A DNA stretch of 19,659 nucleotides from NCBI GenBank assembly GCA_900753315.1, contig CAADYP010000017.1, positions 1 through 19,659 on the forward strand, read 5' to 3'. The DNA comes from Clostridia bacterium (lineage in GTDB: Bacteria > Bacillota > Clostridia > Christensenellales > UBA1242). The notes beneath the pieces were generated by a model. That model worked only from the letters and a program-made list of their open reading frames with translations. It was not told the DNA's origin and made no database searches. The position numbers and the translations under genes are program-made. Below, piece by piece: positions 1-8,740 of the stretch (position 1 is the first letter of the stretch; each line of letters opens with the position of its first letter).

Positions 1-1
1 G

Positions 2-103
2 AAGTTTGTTTCAAATCTAAAGGGGCAAAACGAGTGTTTTGGGCATGTAGAATGTGATGGAATTATTTTGGATAATGCACAAATTTTCATTGTCCCAAAT
101 TAA
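2..103 (+). CDS. C-terminal end of a SufB/SufD-like protein (partial)
   Basis: An open frame enters from the left edge and ends at TAA 101-103, giving the last 33 residues of a protein. The visible tail contains GHVECDGIILDNAQ followed by IVP, which resembles the end of the beta-helix core of SufB/SufD (SmsB-type) Fe-S cluster assembly proteins, where an ECD-x-I-I-L-x-[DN]-A block is followed by a Pro. That assignment is from memory of the family and rests on few residues. In the usual proteins a helical C-terminal region with an HEAAIG block follows; here translation stops just after the Pro-Asn, so the helical part is missing, or the protein belongs to a shorter relative. No in-frame continuation is visible after the stop (GAT TTG TGA). 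It converges with the protease gene that ends at 127. Confidence 0.45.
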   Translation, partial: KFVSNLKGQNECFGHVECDGIILDNAQIFIVPN

Positions 104-126
104 GATTTGTGAAAAAGTTGAATGTT

Positions 127-2064
127 TTAATATGGTCTATTTTTATTTTTTAAAATATTTATAATAGGCAAAACAATGATTAGGATTATTACCAGACCGC
201 CAATAACTGACGAAATAATTATTGAAGCCTTGTCTATCTTATTTTTGTTGTCGGGGTTGTCGGGATTTGGGATGATAGAGTTTTCTTTTTGCAATGCGAT
301 CACCATTGTTGTGTTTTTGTAGTTGTCTTTGTTTTCTCCAACATATATTGCTGTTGCACTTGTCAAACCATCGAGGGACAGGTTTGGGTTTTCCCATTGC
401 CAACCAACAGGTAAAATGACATCAAAAAGGGTTGTTGCATTATTTGAAAACGTTATTTTGTTATTTGGTTTTGTTGGGACATCGATCGCTAGAATCTTAA
501 ATTGCAAACTCAAACTTCCAACAAATTTTCCAATGCCAGTTATTTTAATTTCTGCAGTGCCAACATTGGTGTTGTTCTTGTAAGAGATAGTGTAATCGAC
601 ATCTTTAATTAATGCTTGGTGGTTTATTGTTAGCTCAACTTTAGGGGAAAGCGGTTGGCCGGTAAAAGATAGAGAAGGGATTGAATTGTATTTGGCGGAG
701 GAAATATCAATTTTTTGTTCTGTTTCTTCTTTTTCTTTCAAAACGGTGTAGGCCTTTATTCTTGCGGCATAATTTATTTCATTCCAACCGCTTGCGGACT
801 TGTAATTTGTATTTCCGCTTGAATTAAGAGAATATAAAATATATGCGCTTTTGTTTATGTTGCTGTTGACAGTTACAACAACGGAATAATAAGTGTTTTT
901 ATCAATTTTTGCCAGATTACCTAGCATAATAGTGTGATAACCGCCATACTCTAAAATTCGCTCGCCGCTGGCAGAAAGTGTTCCGCTTTCAGGGTTTTTA
1001 ATGTCTTTCAAATTTGTATAAACTTGCACTTTGCAAGTTAAATTGTAGCCATAGGTTGCGACATTGATTGCTTTTATATATTCATCATGTTTGTCATCGC
1101 TCTTTTTTGCCATAAAGACATTTGATACGCACTTTGAATTGTTTTCACTTCGCATTGGGGATTCTAAAACATTGTCATAAAAATAGTTGAAATCAAAAGT
1201 TGACTTGTTTGCATACTTAAATCCGCAAACATTGCCAACCGAACTGTCATAAGAAAGATAAAAATAAGGAAGAGAATTATAACTATTTTTGATTATCCAT
1301 GCTCCATTTTGACTTGCCGGGTTTGGCTGGAAGTTGCTTGCTGGAATTGTGTCATCCCAGCCAACGATAGTCATAGCATGAGAAATTCCATCGCGTGTTT
1401 CCCCTTTGGTATTATAATAAGATACTTCACGAGCATTGTAATACGACCCGGTTACGGCACCGTATTTTGCAATTGCACGTTTTATTTCGTCTATTCTATA
1501 AGTGCCGGTATTGTAGATATCTATCTGCTCTGCATCCAACAGTCTGTATAGATTGTTTTCATAAGCGTCAGCTTTGGCAGGGGTACTGCCAGCGACAGGG
1601 GCACACCATTGGGAAAGCATTAAAAATGTATTATACGAACTTCCAGTTACATCCCACTTATCATTGGCATAAACTCCGTCAGTGTTATTGAGTGGGTCTC
1701 TATCTCGATTGTGTGTTCGATATGCCATTTGTGTTGGAGAAAAACGCAAAGTGTCTTTTGTGTTGTCATCCAATTTATCTTTCAATATTGATGTTTCTGA
1801 TGCACTTGCAGCTGCATATGCCCAACAAATGTTTGAGCTTCCCTGATCAAGTGTGGGTGTTACAATATCGTAATCGCAACTATTATATTTTTCCATTTGG
1901 ACAATTTCATCAAGGTTTGTTGTGTTGAGAACTTTGACATGTGAAGATATGACAGCAGAAACAATATCGTGTTTAACAATGTTTGAAAAACATGATATCA
2001 ACAATATTAATACTGGTATGAGAGCAAAGATTTTTACTCTTGGTCGCTCATTATTCCTTTTCAT
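127..2064 (-). CDS. Membrane-anchored C1 (papain-like) cysteine protease with lectin-like and Big-type domains
   Basis: This 645-residue exported protein has all four papain-family active-site residues in order: Gln74 and Cys80 in the DQGSSNICWAYAA block, His229 in GISHAMTIVGWDD and Asn260 in WIIKNSYN. The N-terminus (residues 11-30) is a hydrophobic signal segment that also contains a lipobox-like L22-I-S-C25. Residues about 290-442 resemble the lectin-like domain often joined to clostridial C1 peptidases. Residues about 455-525 look like an Ig-like/Big repeat (FTGQPLSP, DYTISYKNNTNVGTA, ITGIGKFVG). Residues 614-637 form a C-terminal membrane helix followed by a short basic tail. The expected role is a cell-surface protease acting outside the membrane; the substrate is unknown. 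The ATG at 2064 has no Shine-Dalgarno upstream and no obvious in-frame alternative close downstream; a TAATAT -10-like hexamer lies at exactly -12 to -7, so the mRNA may be leaderless. Confidence 0.9.
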   Translation of the reverse strand: MKRNNERPRVKIFALIPVLILLISCFSNIVKHDIVSAVISSHVKVLNTTNLDEIVQMEKYNSCDYDIVTPTLDQGSSNICWAYAAASASETSILKDKLDDNTKDTLRFSPTQMAYRTHNRDRDPLNNTDGVYANDKWDVTGSSYNTFLMLSQWCAPVAGSTPAKADAYENNLYRLLDAEQIDIYNTGTYRIDEIKRAIAKYGAVTGSYYNAREVSYYNTKGETRDGISHAMTIVGWDDTIPASNFQPNPASQNGAWIIKNSYNSLPYFYLSYDSSVGNVCGFKYANKSTFDFNYFYDNVLESPMRSENNSKCVSNVFMAKKSDDKHDEYIKAINVATYGYNLTCKVQVYTNLKDIKNPESGTLSASGERILEYGGYHTIMLGNLAKIDKNTYYSVVVTVNSNINKSAYILYSLNSSGNTNYKSASGWNEINYAARIKAYTVLKEKEETEQKIDISSAKYNSIPSLSFTGQPLSPKVELTINHQALIKDVDYTISYKNNTNVGTAEIKITGIGKFVGSLSLQFKILAIDVPTKPNNKITFSNNATTLFDVILPVGWQWENPNLSLDGLTSATAIYVGENKDNYKNTTMVIALQKENSIIPNPDNPDNKNKIDKASIIISSVIGGLVIILIIVLPIINILKNKNRPY

Positions 2065-2066
2065 AT

Positions 2067-2081
2067 TATGATATTATCATA
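2067..2081. repeat. Perfect 7-bp inverted repeat just upstream of the protease start
   Basis: TATGATA and TATCATA arms flank a single central base, starting 3 bp upstream of the ATG at 2064 on the minus strand and covering the putative -10 hexamer (2071-2076). Its position would suit an operator, but AT-rich DNA makes such palindromes common, so this is a weak call. Confidence 0.3.
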
Positions 2082-2299
2082 TTTTGTAATATGGAGCAAA
2101 CAATGTTATTGATTTTCTTTGTTTGGCTTTTCAGGTGCGAAAATTCTTATAAATTTTGTAACTTTTTTATCTAAATTGTAAAATTTTAAAAATTAATATA
2201 CAGATTTGAAGATTTTATGTTATTATATATATATAGTTGCAAAGAAACTCTTGATTTTTGCTCCACTTATGCAACTAAAAAAATAAAAAGGAGAATGTT

Positions 2300-3811
2300 A
2301 TGGCTACGACAAAGAAAAAAATTTATAAATTGGCAGTTTTTATACTATTTGCTATTATACCAACAGTTCTATTATTGTCAGCATGTGGGAAAAAGGCTCC
2401 AAAATATTACTATTTCACAGTTGATGCTCTTCCCTCACATGTTTTAGAAGTGACAGTTCAAAATACAACTGGTGGCTATGGTTCAGATAGTAAAGGGAAA
2501 TTCTTAGGAAAGGGTGAAGGTGCTGAAATTAGATTTTTTATTGAAGAAGGATACAACCTTGGAACTTTGAAAGTTTTAAGCAATGGTGAAGAACTTACTA
2601 TTACAGAAGAAGAAGGCGAATATGCCTATAAAGCAACTTTCACACCAACAAAAGACTTTGCAATCACATTTGCTGGGGCTGTTGCACCAAAAGTTGCAAA
2701 CATTCGTCTTGCTGTTGGAAGAATGATGTATCCAGACTATCATGACAGAATTATGGTTGAAATTGACAGGTATGATTTATTTGGACTTGAAAAAGGAACA
2801 ATGAATATTGCAGAATTTAAACAAGCTGTTGAAAATATTGGGAGTTCACCTGTTCAAACAAACTATGATACACCAATTACAATTTCAGTTTATACAATTG
2901 GAACATATGATTTTGCAATTTCAGAATCTTGTGTTCTCATTTTGAATAACAACGGTGATTATGGAGTTGGTTTTAATAGGCAAGTTGAAAAGATTGTTGA
3001 TGAAGAAAACCAAAAATATGGTTATAAACACACAATCAGATTTTCAGAAAATAATACAATTACAATTGTAGACGAAGTTGTAGAAGAATATTCAGTTAAA
3101 TTTGTTTATGGCGACGATGATGTTTCACTGCATAAAGATTTGTTCACGCTTTCAGTGAATGGCGAAACTCGTGCCAAAACTCAAGATTATTATGTTTATG
3201 GCGTTATCAAGGTCTCAGATTTCACAGGAGAAGAACTTCCAAAACTTAAAATTGCTTTCCTAAAATATACAGATGAAAATTATAAGAAATTTTATAATGA
3301 GTTAACTTTTGATCTTGCTGGAAAACAAGCAAAAAGAAGTGCAGATGGCTCATATGTTGAGATTGAATTTGATAAATATTATAAGTATAATTTTAAACAT
3401 GAAAGTTATGTTGTTTCAACAAATGCACTTGATCTTTTGAAAAAAATGGATATAGTTACAGAAAAAAGTTATGGACTTATTGATAAGATTGAAATTAATG
3501 GAAATGAAGAATATGGTTATTTTGTAATTTCCGAGGAGAATAGCGGCAAGAGTCTTGGAAGAACAAACGGCTTTAGGTATTTCTTAAAAGATGACTTTTT
3601 AACTTTGACAATTAATTTTTATAGTGAAGTTGATTACCAATTCGTTCGCTTGGGAGAACTTGTTGTAAAGGTTGACAACTCTCATACCTCGGACGTTCAG
3701 GTAACAAAAGGGCAATATTTCTTTAACGGGGAAAACGCAAGCTGTTTTATAATCACAGTGAGAGCAAGTGTTCCAACTGAAAAGATAGAATTCTTTACAA
3801 ATAATCCTTAA
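2300..3811 (+). CDS. Large secreted lipoprotein of unknown function
   Basis: 503 residues with a clear lipoprotein signal: basic start (KKK), hydrophobic stretch 10-26 and lipobox L26-S-A-C29, so the mature protein should be lipidated at Cys29 and sit on the outer face of the membrane. Residues about 37-127 (GYNLGTLKV, YKATFTPTKDFAITFAG) look like a beta-rich repeat of the divergent InlB-B type. The rest (130-503) is beta-rich and aromatic/acidic with no motif I recognise. AAGGAG at 2288-2293, 6 bases before the ATG, supports the start. It is divergent from the C1 protease across a 235-bp gap and probably ends at the bidirectional terminator at 3911-3939. TTGAAG (2206-2211) with TATATA (2228-2233) is a possible but weak promoter. 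The lipoprotein call is firm; the function is unknown. Confidence 0.88.
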   Translation: MATTKKKIYKLAVFILFAIIPTVLLLSACGKKAPKYYYFTVDALPSHVLEVTVQNTTGGYGSDSKGKFLGKGEGAEIRFFIEEGYNLGTLKVLSNGEELTITEEEGEYAYKATFTPTKDFAITFAGAVAPKVANIRLAVGRMMYPDYHDRIMVEIDRYDLFGLEKGTMNIAEFKQAVENIGSSPVQTNYDTPITISVYTIGTYDFAISESCVLILNNNGDYGVGFNRQVEKIVDEENQKYGYKHTIRFSENNTITIVDEVVEEYSVKFVYGDDDVSLHKDLFTLSVNGETRAKTQDYYVYGVIKVSDFTGEELPKLKIAFLKYTDENYKKFYNELTFDLAGKQAKRSADGSYVEIEFDKYYKYNFKHESYVVSTNALDLLKKMDIVTEKSYGLIDKIEINGNEEYGYFVISEENSGKSLGRTNGFRYFLKDDFLTLTINFYSEVDYQFVRLGELVVKVDNSHTSDVQVTKGQYFFNGENASCFIITVRASVPTEKIEFFTNNP

Positions 3812-3910
3812 TAATTATTATATATTTTAAAAAATTTTTAAACTTTAAGTAAAACAATTAAGTAAAAAATTTGTATATTTTTATGCTATTTTACTCGAAC
3901 CTCTAGACAT

Positions 3911-3939
3911 AAAAAAATCGGCAATATTGCCGATTTTTT
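3911..3939. terminator. Bidirectional intrinsic terminator
   Basis: A perfect palindrome with TCGGCAAT and ATTGCCGA arms is flanked by A-runs on the left and T-runs on the right, so it can stop transcripts from both the lipoprotein gene (+) and tRNA-Arg (-), whose CCA end is at 3939. Confidence 0.9.
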
Positions 3940-4015
3940 GGTGCACTCGTGGGGATTCGAACCCAAGACCTTTCGTTCCGTAGACGAACGCTCTATCCAG
4001 CTGAGCTACGAGTGC
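3939..4015 (-). tRNA. tRNA-Arg (anticodon ACG)
   Basis: Read on the minus strand, the 7-bp acceptor stem is GCACTCG with CGAGTGC, followed by A73 and an encoded CCA (3939-3941). D-stem GCTC/GAGC, anticodon stem TTCGT/ACGAA around loop CTACGGA, and T-loop TTCGAAT are all intact. The anticodon ACG is the A34 (inosine-modified) Arg tRNA. Upstream on the minus strand TTGACA (4065-4070) is a good -35, but the best -10 (TACAAA, 4044-4049) is only 15 bp away, so the promoter is uncertain. Confidence 0.96.
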
Positions 4016-4150
4016 ATGATTGAATGAATTGTTTAATATTTCTTTTGTACACTTTTCTTGAATTTGTCAAATGCTTTGTAATTATAACAAATATTTTTGA
4101 AAAAGTAAATGTTTTTTCTATATTTAATTTGTTTTATTATATTTGTTAAG

Positions 4151-4185
4151 AAAAAAAATAAACCGCGTAGCAGCCGCGGTTTATT
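4151..4185 (-). terminator. uvrC terminator
   Basis: An 11-bp perfect stem (AATAAACCGCG / CGCGGTTTATT) with a 7-base loop is followed on the minus strand by an 8-base T-run. The stem overlaps the uvrC stop codon at 4181-4183. Confidence 0.92.
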
Positions 4186-5995
4186 CTTTTTCAAAATGTT
4201 TTTTTATTTCATGGGCAAGTGCTTCGTGAATACCTTTGACCAAACAAAGCTCTTCAACCGATGCGTTTTTAATGTTTTCAGTAGTTCCAAAAGCATCAAG
4301 AAGTGCATTTATTTTCACTTTTCCAAGGCCTGGGATTTCTTCCAATTCAGTATGAGTTTGAGATTTTGTTCTGATTTCTCGATGGAACGTAATGGCAAAT
4401 CGGTGTGCTTCATCTCTCACTCTTTGTAAAAGTTTGAGTTCGGTGCTTCCATATTTCAAAATTACAGGGGACTCTTGCTTTGTTGTATAAACTTCCTCAA
4501 ATCTTTTTGCGAGTGAAATTATTTCGATTTCATCTTGAAGATTGAATTCTTTCAAAATTTCATAGCATGAAGACAATTGCCCTTTGCCACCATCAATAAC
4601 AAAAAGGTCTGGCTTTTCTTTAAAACTATCGCCATTTTGGTCAACATATCTTTGCAAACGTCTTGACAAAGTTTCTTTTAGACAGTCAAAGTCGTTGTTT
4701 CCTTCAACAGTTTTAATTTTAAACTTGCGATAAGCCTTTTTTGATGCAATGCCGTCAATGAAGACCACCATTGATGCGACTTTGTTTGTTCCACTGATGT
4801 GAGAAATATCATAACATTCAATTCTTTTAGGCGGCGTAGAGAGATTTAATTTTTGTTGCAACATTTTTACTGCACCAATGCCATTGCTGTAAATGATTTT
4901 TTCTCGTTCGATATGTTTTTCCAAATGCTCCTGTGCATTTTCTTTTGCCATTTTTAACAGTGTTAAGTTTATACCATGCGGGTTTGAAATAATTTTGACA
5001 TTTTTATTTAAAGTTTCTTTCAACAAATTTTCATCAATTTCGTGGCTGACAATAATTTCATTTGGGACAATCATGTTTTGATAATATTGATAAATAAAGT
5101 TAAACAAAGTTGATGATTCTTCAATCTCGGCATCACTTTGCTCAAAATTCATAACACCCAAAACCTTTCCGCCACGAACCACCATAACAGTGATTACACC
5201 ATTAAGCCCATCTGTGTGGTAAGCGAATATGTCTTTGTTTATATCTTTTGGTAAATTTGCGACGACTCTTTGTTTGAGTTTTTCAACCATTTTTAGACTG
5301 TCTCGAAGTTCTATCGCTCTTTCAAAATTTTCAAGATTTGAGGCGGTTTCCATTTTTTCTTTCAATATGTTTTCAATTTCCTCATCGTTTCCGTTTAAAA
5401 ATCTAATAACTTTTTTTATCTCTTCACCATATTCTTCTTTTGTAACTCTACCAGTGCAAGGGGCAAGGCAAAGACCTAATGAAAAATTTAAGCATTCTCT
5501 TTTTGCATGAGTGTTGTTGTCGATTTTGCTTTTACAAGTGCGAATTTTAAACGCCATATTTATTGTTTTCAAAATTTCTCGTGGGTCAATTCCAGAGATG
5601 TATGGACCAAAATATCGTTCGCCGTCACGATTTTTTACACATCTTACGATTTCTAGACGTGGAAAATCTTCTTTCATGTTTATTTTTATATATGGAAATG
5701 CTTTGCCGTCTTTCAACAAAATGTTGTAAAAAGGCTGGTGTTTGTGAATAAGGTTGCTTTCAAGTCCAAGCGCATCAACTTCTGACATGGCAATAAAATA
5801 ATCGAAGTCATCAACATGGTCAACCATTGCTTGCACTTTGGCTGGTTTTGGTGAATTCCTAAAATATTGACTGACACGCTTTTTTAAATTTTTTGCCTTG
5901 CCAATATAAATTATTTCACCTTTTTCGTCACGCATGACATAAACACCAGGCTTTGTTGTTAAAGTTTTTAATTTTTGTTTAATCTTTTCGTTCAT
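4181..5995 (-). CDS. uvrC: UvrABC excinuclease subunit C
   Basis: This 604-residue protein makes the dual incisions in nucleotide excision repair after UvrA/UvrB mark the lesion. Order of domains: GIY-YIG nuclease at 16-95 (PGVYVM, YIGKAKNLKKRV, Glu79 in GLESNLIHKHQP); four Cys at 154, 168, 176 and 180 in the pattern reported to hold an Fe-S cluster in UvrC; UVR/UvrB-binding motif about 205-240; RNase H-like nuclease with Asp396 (CYDISH), Asp468 (IDGGKGQ) and His531 (DEAHRF); and tandem helix-hairpin-helix at 550-600 (IPGLGKVK). Length is normal for the family. The ATG at 5995 has no Shine-Dalgarno. Instead TATAAT lies at 6007-6002, exactly -12 to -7 from the A of the ATG, with TTGTAA 18 bp further up, which implies a leaderless mRNA. 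Confidence 0.97.
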   Translation of the reverse strand: MNEKIKQKLKTLTTKPGVYVMRDEKGEIIYIGKAKNLKKRVSQYFRNSPKPAKVQAMVDHVDDFDYFIAMSEVDALGLESNLIHKHQPFYNILLKDGKAFPYIKINMKEDFPRLEIVRCVKNRDGERYFGPYISGIDPREILKTINMAFKIRTCKSKIDNNTHAKRECLNFSLGLCLAPCTGRVTKEEYGEEIKKVIRFLNGNDEEIENILKEKMETASNLENFERAIELRDSLKMVEKLKQRVVANLPKDINKDIFAYHTDGLNGVITVMVVRGGKVLGVMNFEQSDAEIEESSTLFNFIYQYYQNMIVPNEIIVSHEIDENLLKETLNKNVKIISNPHGINLTLLKMAKENAQEHLEKHIEREKIIYSNGIGAVKMLQQKLNLSTPPKRIECYDISHISGTNKVASMVVFIDGIASKKAYRKFKIKTVEGNNDFDCLKETLSRRLQRYVDQNGDSFKEKPDLFVIDGGKGQLSSCYEILKEFNLQDEIEIISLAKRFEEVYTTKQESPVILKYGSTELKLLQRVRDEAHRFAITFHREIRTKSQTHTELEEIPGLGKVKINALLDAFGTTENIKNASVEELCLVKGIHEALAHEIKKHFEKE

Positions 5996-6001
5996 GAAAT
6001 T

Positions 6002-6031
6002 ATTATATATTATTTTTGATAATTTTTACAA
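6002..6031 (-). promoter_or_regulatory. uvrC promoter giving a leaderless transcript
   Basis: On the minus strand TTGTAA (6031-6026), an 18-bp spacer and TATAAT (6007-6002) precede the uvrC ATG by only 6 bases, so transcription should start at or next to the A of the start codon. Confidence 0.65.
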
Positions 6032-6112
6032 ATTTTTTGTTTATAGGTTTTAATAAGAATAAATTATTATAAAAATTTTTTAATTATTTTATAAACAAGT
6101 TTTATAAAACTG

Positions 6113-6141
6113 TTGTAAATTGTAATTTTATTTGGTATAAT
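6113..6141 (+). promoter_or_regulatory. Sigma-A-type promoter for the VirB6-like gene
   Basis: TTGTAA (6113-6118), 17-bp spacer, TATAAT (6136-6141); a GGAGG ribosome binding site follows at 6161-6165. Confidence 0.75.
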
Positions 6142-6174
6142 GAGAAAAATAAAAGGAAGAGGAGGATTGTAATC

Positions 6175-8730
6175 TTGGCTACTTCAATGCTTTTAGGTAT
6201 ATTTGATTGGGTTCGGGATTTCTTTACGGAGTTAATTAATTTGATTCCAAAAATTATCTATCTTTTGTATGCTTCACTTGCTTGTGTTATCGATGTTTTA
6301 CAACTCTTCTTTAGAAAACTAGCAGGTCTGGATGTTTACTATGTAGATGGCAAGGCGGTGTCTGGAGATTTGGTGACAAATTTTATCGCAGGCATTTTGG
6401 GAATTAATATAAATGCAACAGATGGTGTGACCTTTGAATATTCGGCACTTACAACCGTTTTCTGGTCATTTATAGTTTTTGGTATTATTATCGCATTTAT
6501 GTCAACAATTGTGGCAATCGTAAAAAGTCATTATTCATATGATGATAAGTCAGCAAAAGGCCCTATGCAATATGTTTACACCGCTGGCAAAGCGATTATA
6601 AATATGGTTGCAGTTCCGATCATTGTTGTTTTGGGATTGTATGTTTCACAAGGGATTTTAACTGCACTTGATACAATGACTTCAACATCAAGTGGAAGTG
6701 TGGTTTCCATGTTTGGTGAAGGTGAAAAGGATGAAAGAGGAAACCTAATTTCGGAAGGAGTTGGTATAGATTTTTTATCAAAGCCTACGGAAACTTCTCA
6801 AAGTGCTACAGGATTAAATAAGAGCAAAACTTACATATATTATGATATATTTGGATTTGGTGGTGGTATTGTATATGGAAATAGTTCTTCTGCAGAAGTC
6901 CCATCATCAAAAACCCTAGCACTCATTGGTTCAAAAAACCAAACATTTTCGGGTTCGTTGTTCAAAGTGGGGGCTTATAATGGAAACAGGGCAAGGCTCG
7001 GACAATACCAAATAAGTTCGAATTTTTTAGGTTCTAAAAGTAATGACTGCAAATTGTTTGGAAATGCAAAGACCGACTCAGAACTAGCCAGCATGATTGA
7101 TAATGCATTTGCATGTAATTTGCACTTAAAACAATCTTACAACATGACCAATTGGAATAGGTTTTCGAGCGACAAATTTTTTACAAATTATTTGTGTCAA
7201 AATACATCAGCTTTTTCAAAATTTAATGTTGGTTTAGTTTGGTATTATTATGATTTGTGGCAATTCAACTTTATTGTAGGATTCGCAGGTTGTATAGTCT
7301 GTGCAACATTGTTTGTTAATATAATTATGGGATTGATTGCAAGACTTTTCATGTGTATTGGATTGTTCTTGGTTGCTCCTCCACTCTTCGGTCTTGCTCC
7401 ACTTGATGGTGGAAAAGCGGGCAAGAGCTGGAGAGAAAATTTCATGAAACAGGTGCTTATGGCATATGGTGCAGTTGTTGGAATGAATATATTCTTCTTA
7501 ATTTTGCCTTATATGAATGAAATTGACTTCTTCAATATTGCAATAGCTGACTATCTTGCACAAACATTGATCATTATTGTTGGACTCATTACAGTGAAAG
7601 CCTTTATCGCAACGTTATCTGGGCTTATCGGAGCTGCGGATGCAAATGAAACTGGTGGAAAAATTACTGAAGAAGTAGGCACTGTAGCAGGAAAGGCAAC
7701 AAAAATGACTGTTGGTGCAGCTAAAATGGCTGCGAAATTGCCAGTTAATGCTGTTCGTGGTGGACTTGCAGTTAAAAACAAAATTCAAGAAACTCACCAT
7801 GCTAGAAAAGAAAAGAAAAATCAAAAAGGATTGGATGATATTTCTAAGTATCAAAGACAAAGGGATGCCTTGGATGCTTTGGATGGCAAGAAGGCTACAG
7901 ATGTCAATAAAGATGATTTTATTGCAGATTATATGAGCAAGGGCGGCTCAAAGAAAGAAGCTCAACAATTATGGAAAACTGTTTCTGCCGAGAAAAAGAA
8001 AGCAGGCACGGGTAACATGTCAAAATCTACTTTAAAAACAGCATTTGGCACAGAAAATAAAGCATTTGGAGCTTCAGCAGCAAAATACGCGGGAAGAGCT
8101 GGTGGATTGGCATTGGCGAGAGACAAGCAAACATTGACTAAAGCTAGAGACCGTGCAAAAATACTTAAAGATTATAGACAAGAAAGATTTAAAGCTCATC
8201 AAGGGGGATTGCTTGAACTTAGAGATACGGCACTTTCTCCATTCTCAAATGTCGATTCTGTAATGGGTGACAACAAGTTCTATAGTACATTTAAGGATAA
8301 GTCTGGAATTGCTCCAAAACCAGATTGGACAAAGCAAACAGCTCAAAATGTTGAAGCTTTAACAAAAGAAGTTCAAGGTGGCAGAGGAGATGTTCGTGGT
8401 GGATTTGAAACTTTGAACACTGGAATGGGACGCGGATTTAAAAATACTAATAGACGACAAGATAGGATGCGTAGAGATATGAATGCTGGTTTTGCAGATA
8501 CTGGAGCAAAACTTAATGCAGCAAATGCTACATTGTCAGGTATCGAAGCCGACACAGAAGCAACAAAGAAAGCTACTCAAAGAATCGCTCGTGAAACAGA
8601 TGGATTGAAAGCAAGACAAAAGAAAGTTATTGCGCAAAACAGAGAAGCTCATGCTGATTTGAAAAAAGCTCAAGATAAACTCGACGTCATTGTTAAAGAT
8701 CCACAGAACAAAAGAAATCAAAAGATTTAG
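6175..8730 (+). CDS. VirB6/TrbL-like polytopic membrane protein with long coiled-coil tail
   Basis: 851 residues. Predicted membrane helices lie near 22-46, 91-116, 139-163, 363-389, 390-408, 427-446 and 458-485; a large polar loop (165-355) sits between helices 3 and 4. The block from about 375 to 445 (IMGLIARLFM, APPLFGLAPLDGGKA, FMKQVLMAYG) resembles VirB6/TrbL channel proteins and the Mbov_0396-type ICE transmembrane family of mollicutes; this is a topology-and-motif impression, not a proven match. Residues 490-851 are hydrophilic, rich in Lys, Ala, Gln and Asp, with likely coiled coil at about 765-840. The chosen TTG start (6175) has GGAGG 9 bases upstream; the first ATG is at codon 5. 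No other conjugation gene (VirB4, coupling protein, relaxase) is present nearby. It is followed after 10 bases by a small ORF and a terminator. The protein may be a secretion channel or an adapted housekeeping membrane protein. Confidence 0.6.
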   Translation: MATSMLLGIFDWVRDFFTELINLIPKIIYLLYASLACVIDVLQLFFRKLAGLDVYYVDGKAVSGDLVTNFIAGILGININATDGVTFEYSALTTVFWSFIVFGIIIAFMSTIVAIVKSHYSYDDKSAKGPMQYVYTAGKAIINMVAVPIIVVLGLYVSQGILTALDTMTSTSSGSVVSMFGEGEKDERGNLISEGVGIDFLSKPTETSQSATGLNKSKTYIYYDIFGFGGGIVYGNSSSAEVPSSKTLALIGSKNQTFSGSLFKVGAYNGNRARLGQYQISSNFLGSKSNDCKLFGNAKTDSELASMIDNAFACNLHLKQSYNMTNWNRFSSDKFFTNYLCQNTSAFSKFNVGLVWYYYDLWQFNFIVGFAGCIVCATLFVNIIMGLIARLFMCIGLFLVAPPLFGLAPLDGGKAGKSWRENFMKQVLMAYGAVVGMNIFFLILPYMNEIDFFNIAIADYLAQTLIIIVGLITVKAFIATLSGLIGAADANETGGKITEEVGTVAGKATKMTVGAAKMAAKLPVNAVRGGLAVKNKIQETHHARKEKKNQKGLDDISKYQRQRDALDALDGKKATDVNKDDFIADYMSKGGSKKEAQQLWKTVSAEKKKAGTGNMSKSTLKTAFGTENKAFGASAAKYAGRAGGLALARDKQTLTKARDRAKILKDYRQERFKAHQGGLLELRDTALSPFSNVDSVMGDNKFYSTFKDKSGIAPKPDWTKQTAQNVEALTKEVQGGRGDVRGGFETLNTGMGRGFKNTNRRQDRMRRDMNAGFADTGAKLNAANATLSGIEADTEATKKATQRIARETDGLKARQKKVIAQNREAHADLKKAQDKLDVIVKDPQNKRNQKI

Positions 8731-8740
8731 AGGTTGAGAT

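Noticed and set aside
6091..6110. Repeated TTTTATAAA before the VirB6-like promoter
   Set aside because: Very AT-rich DNA gives such repeats by chance; no palindrome or spacing supports an operator.
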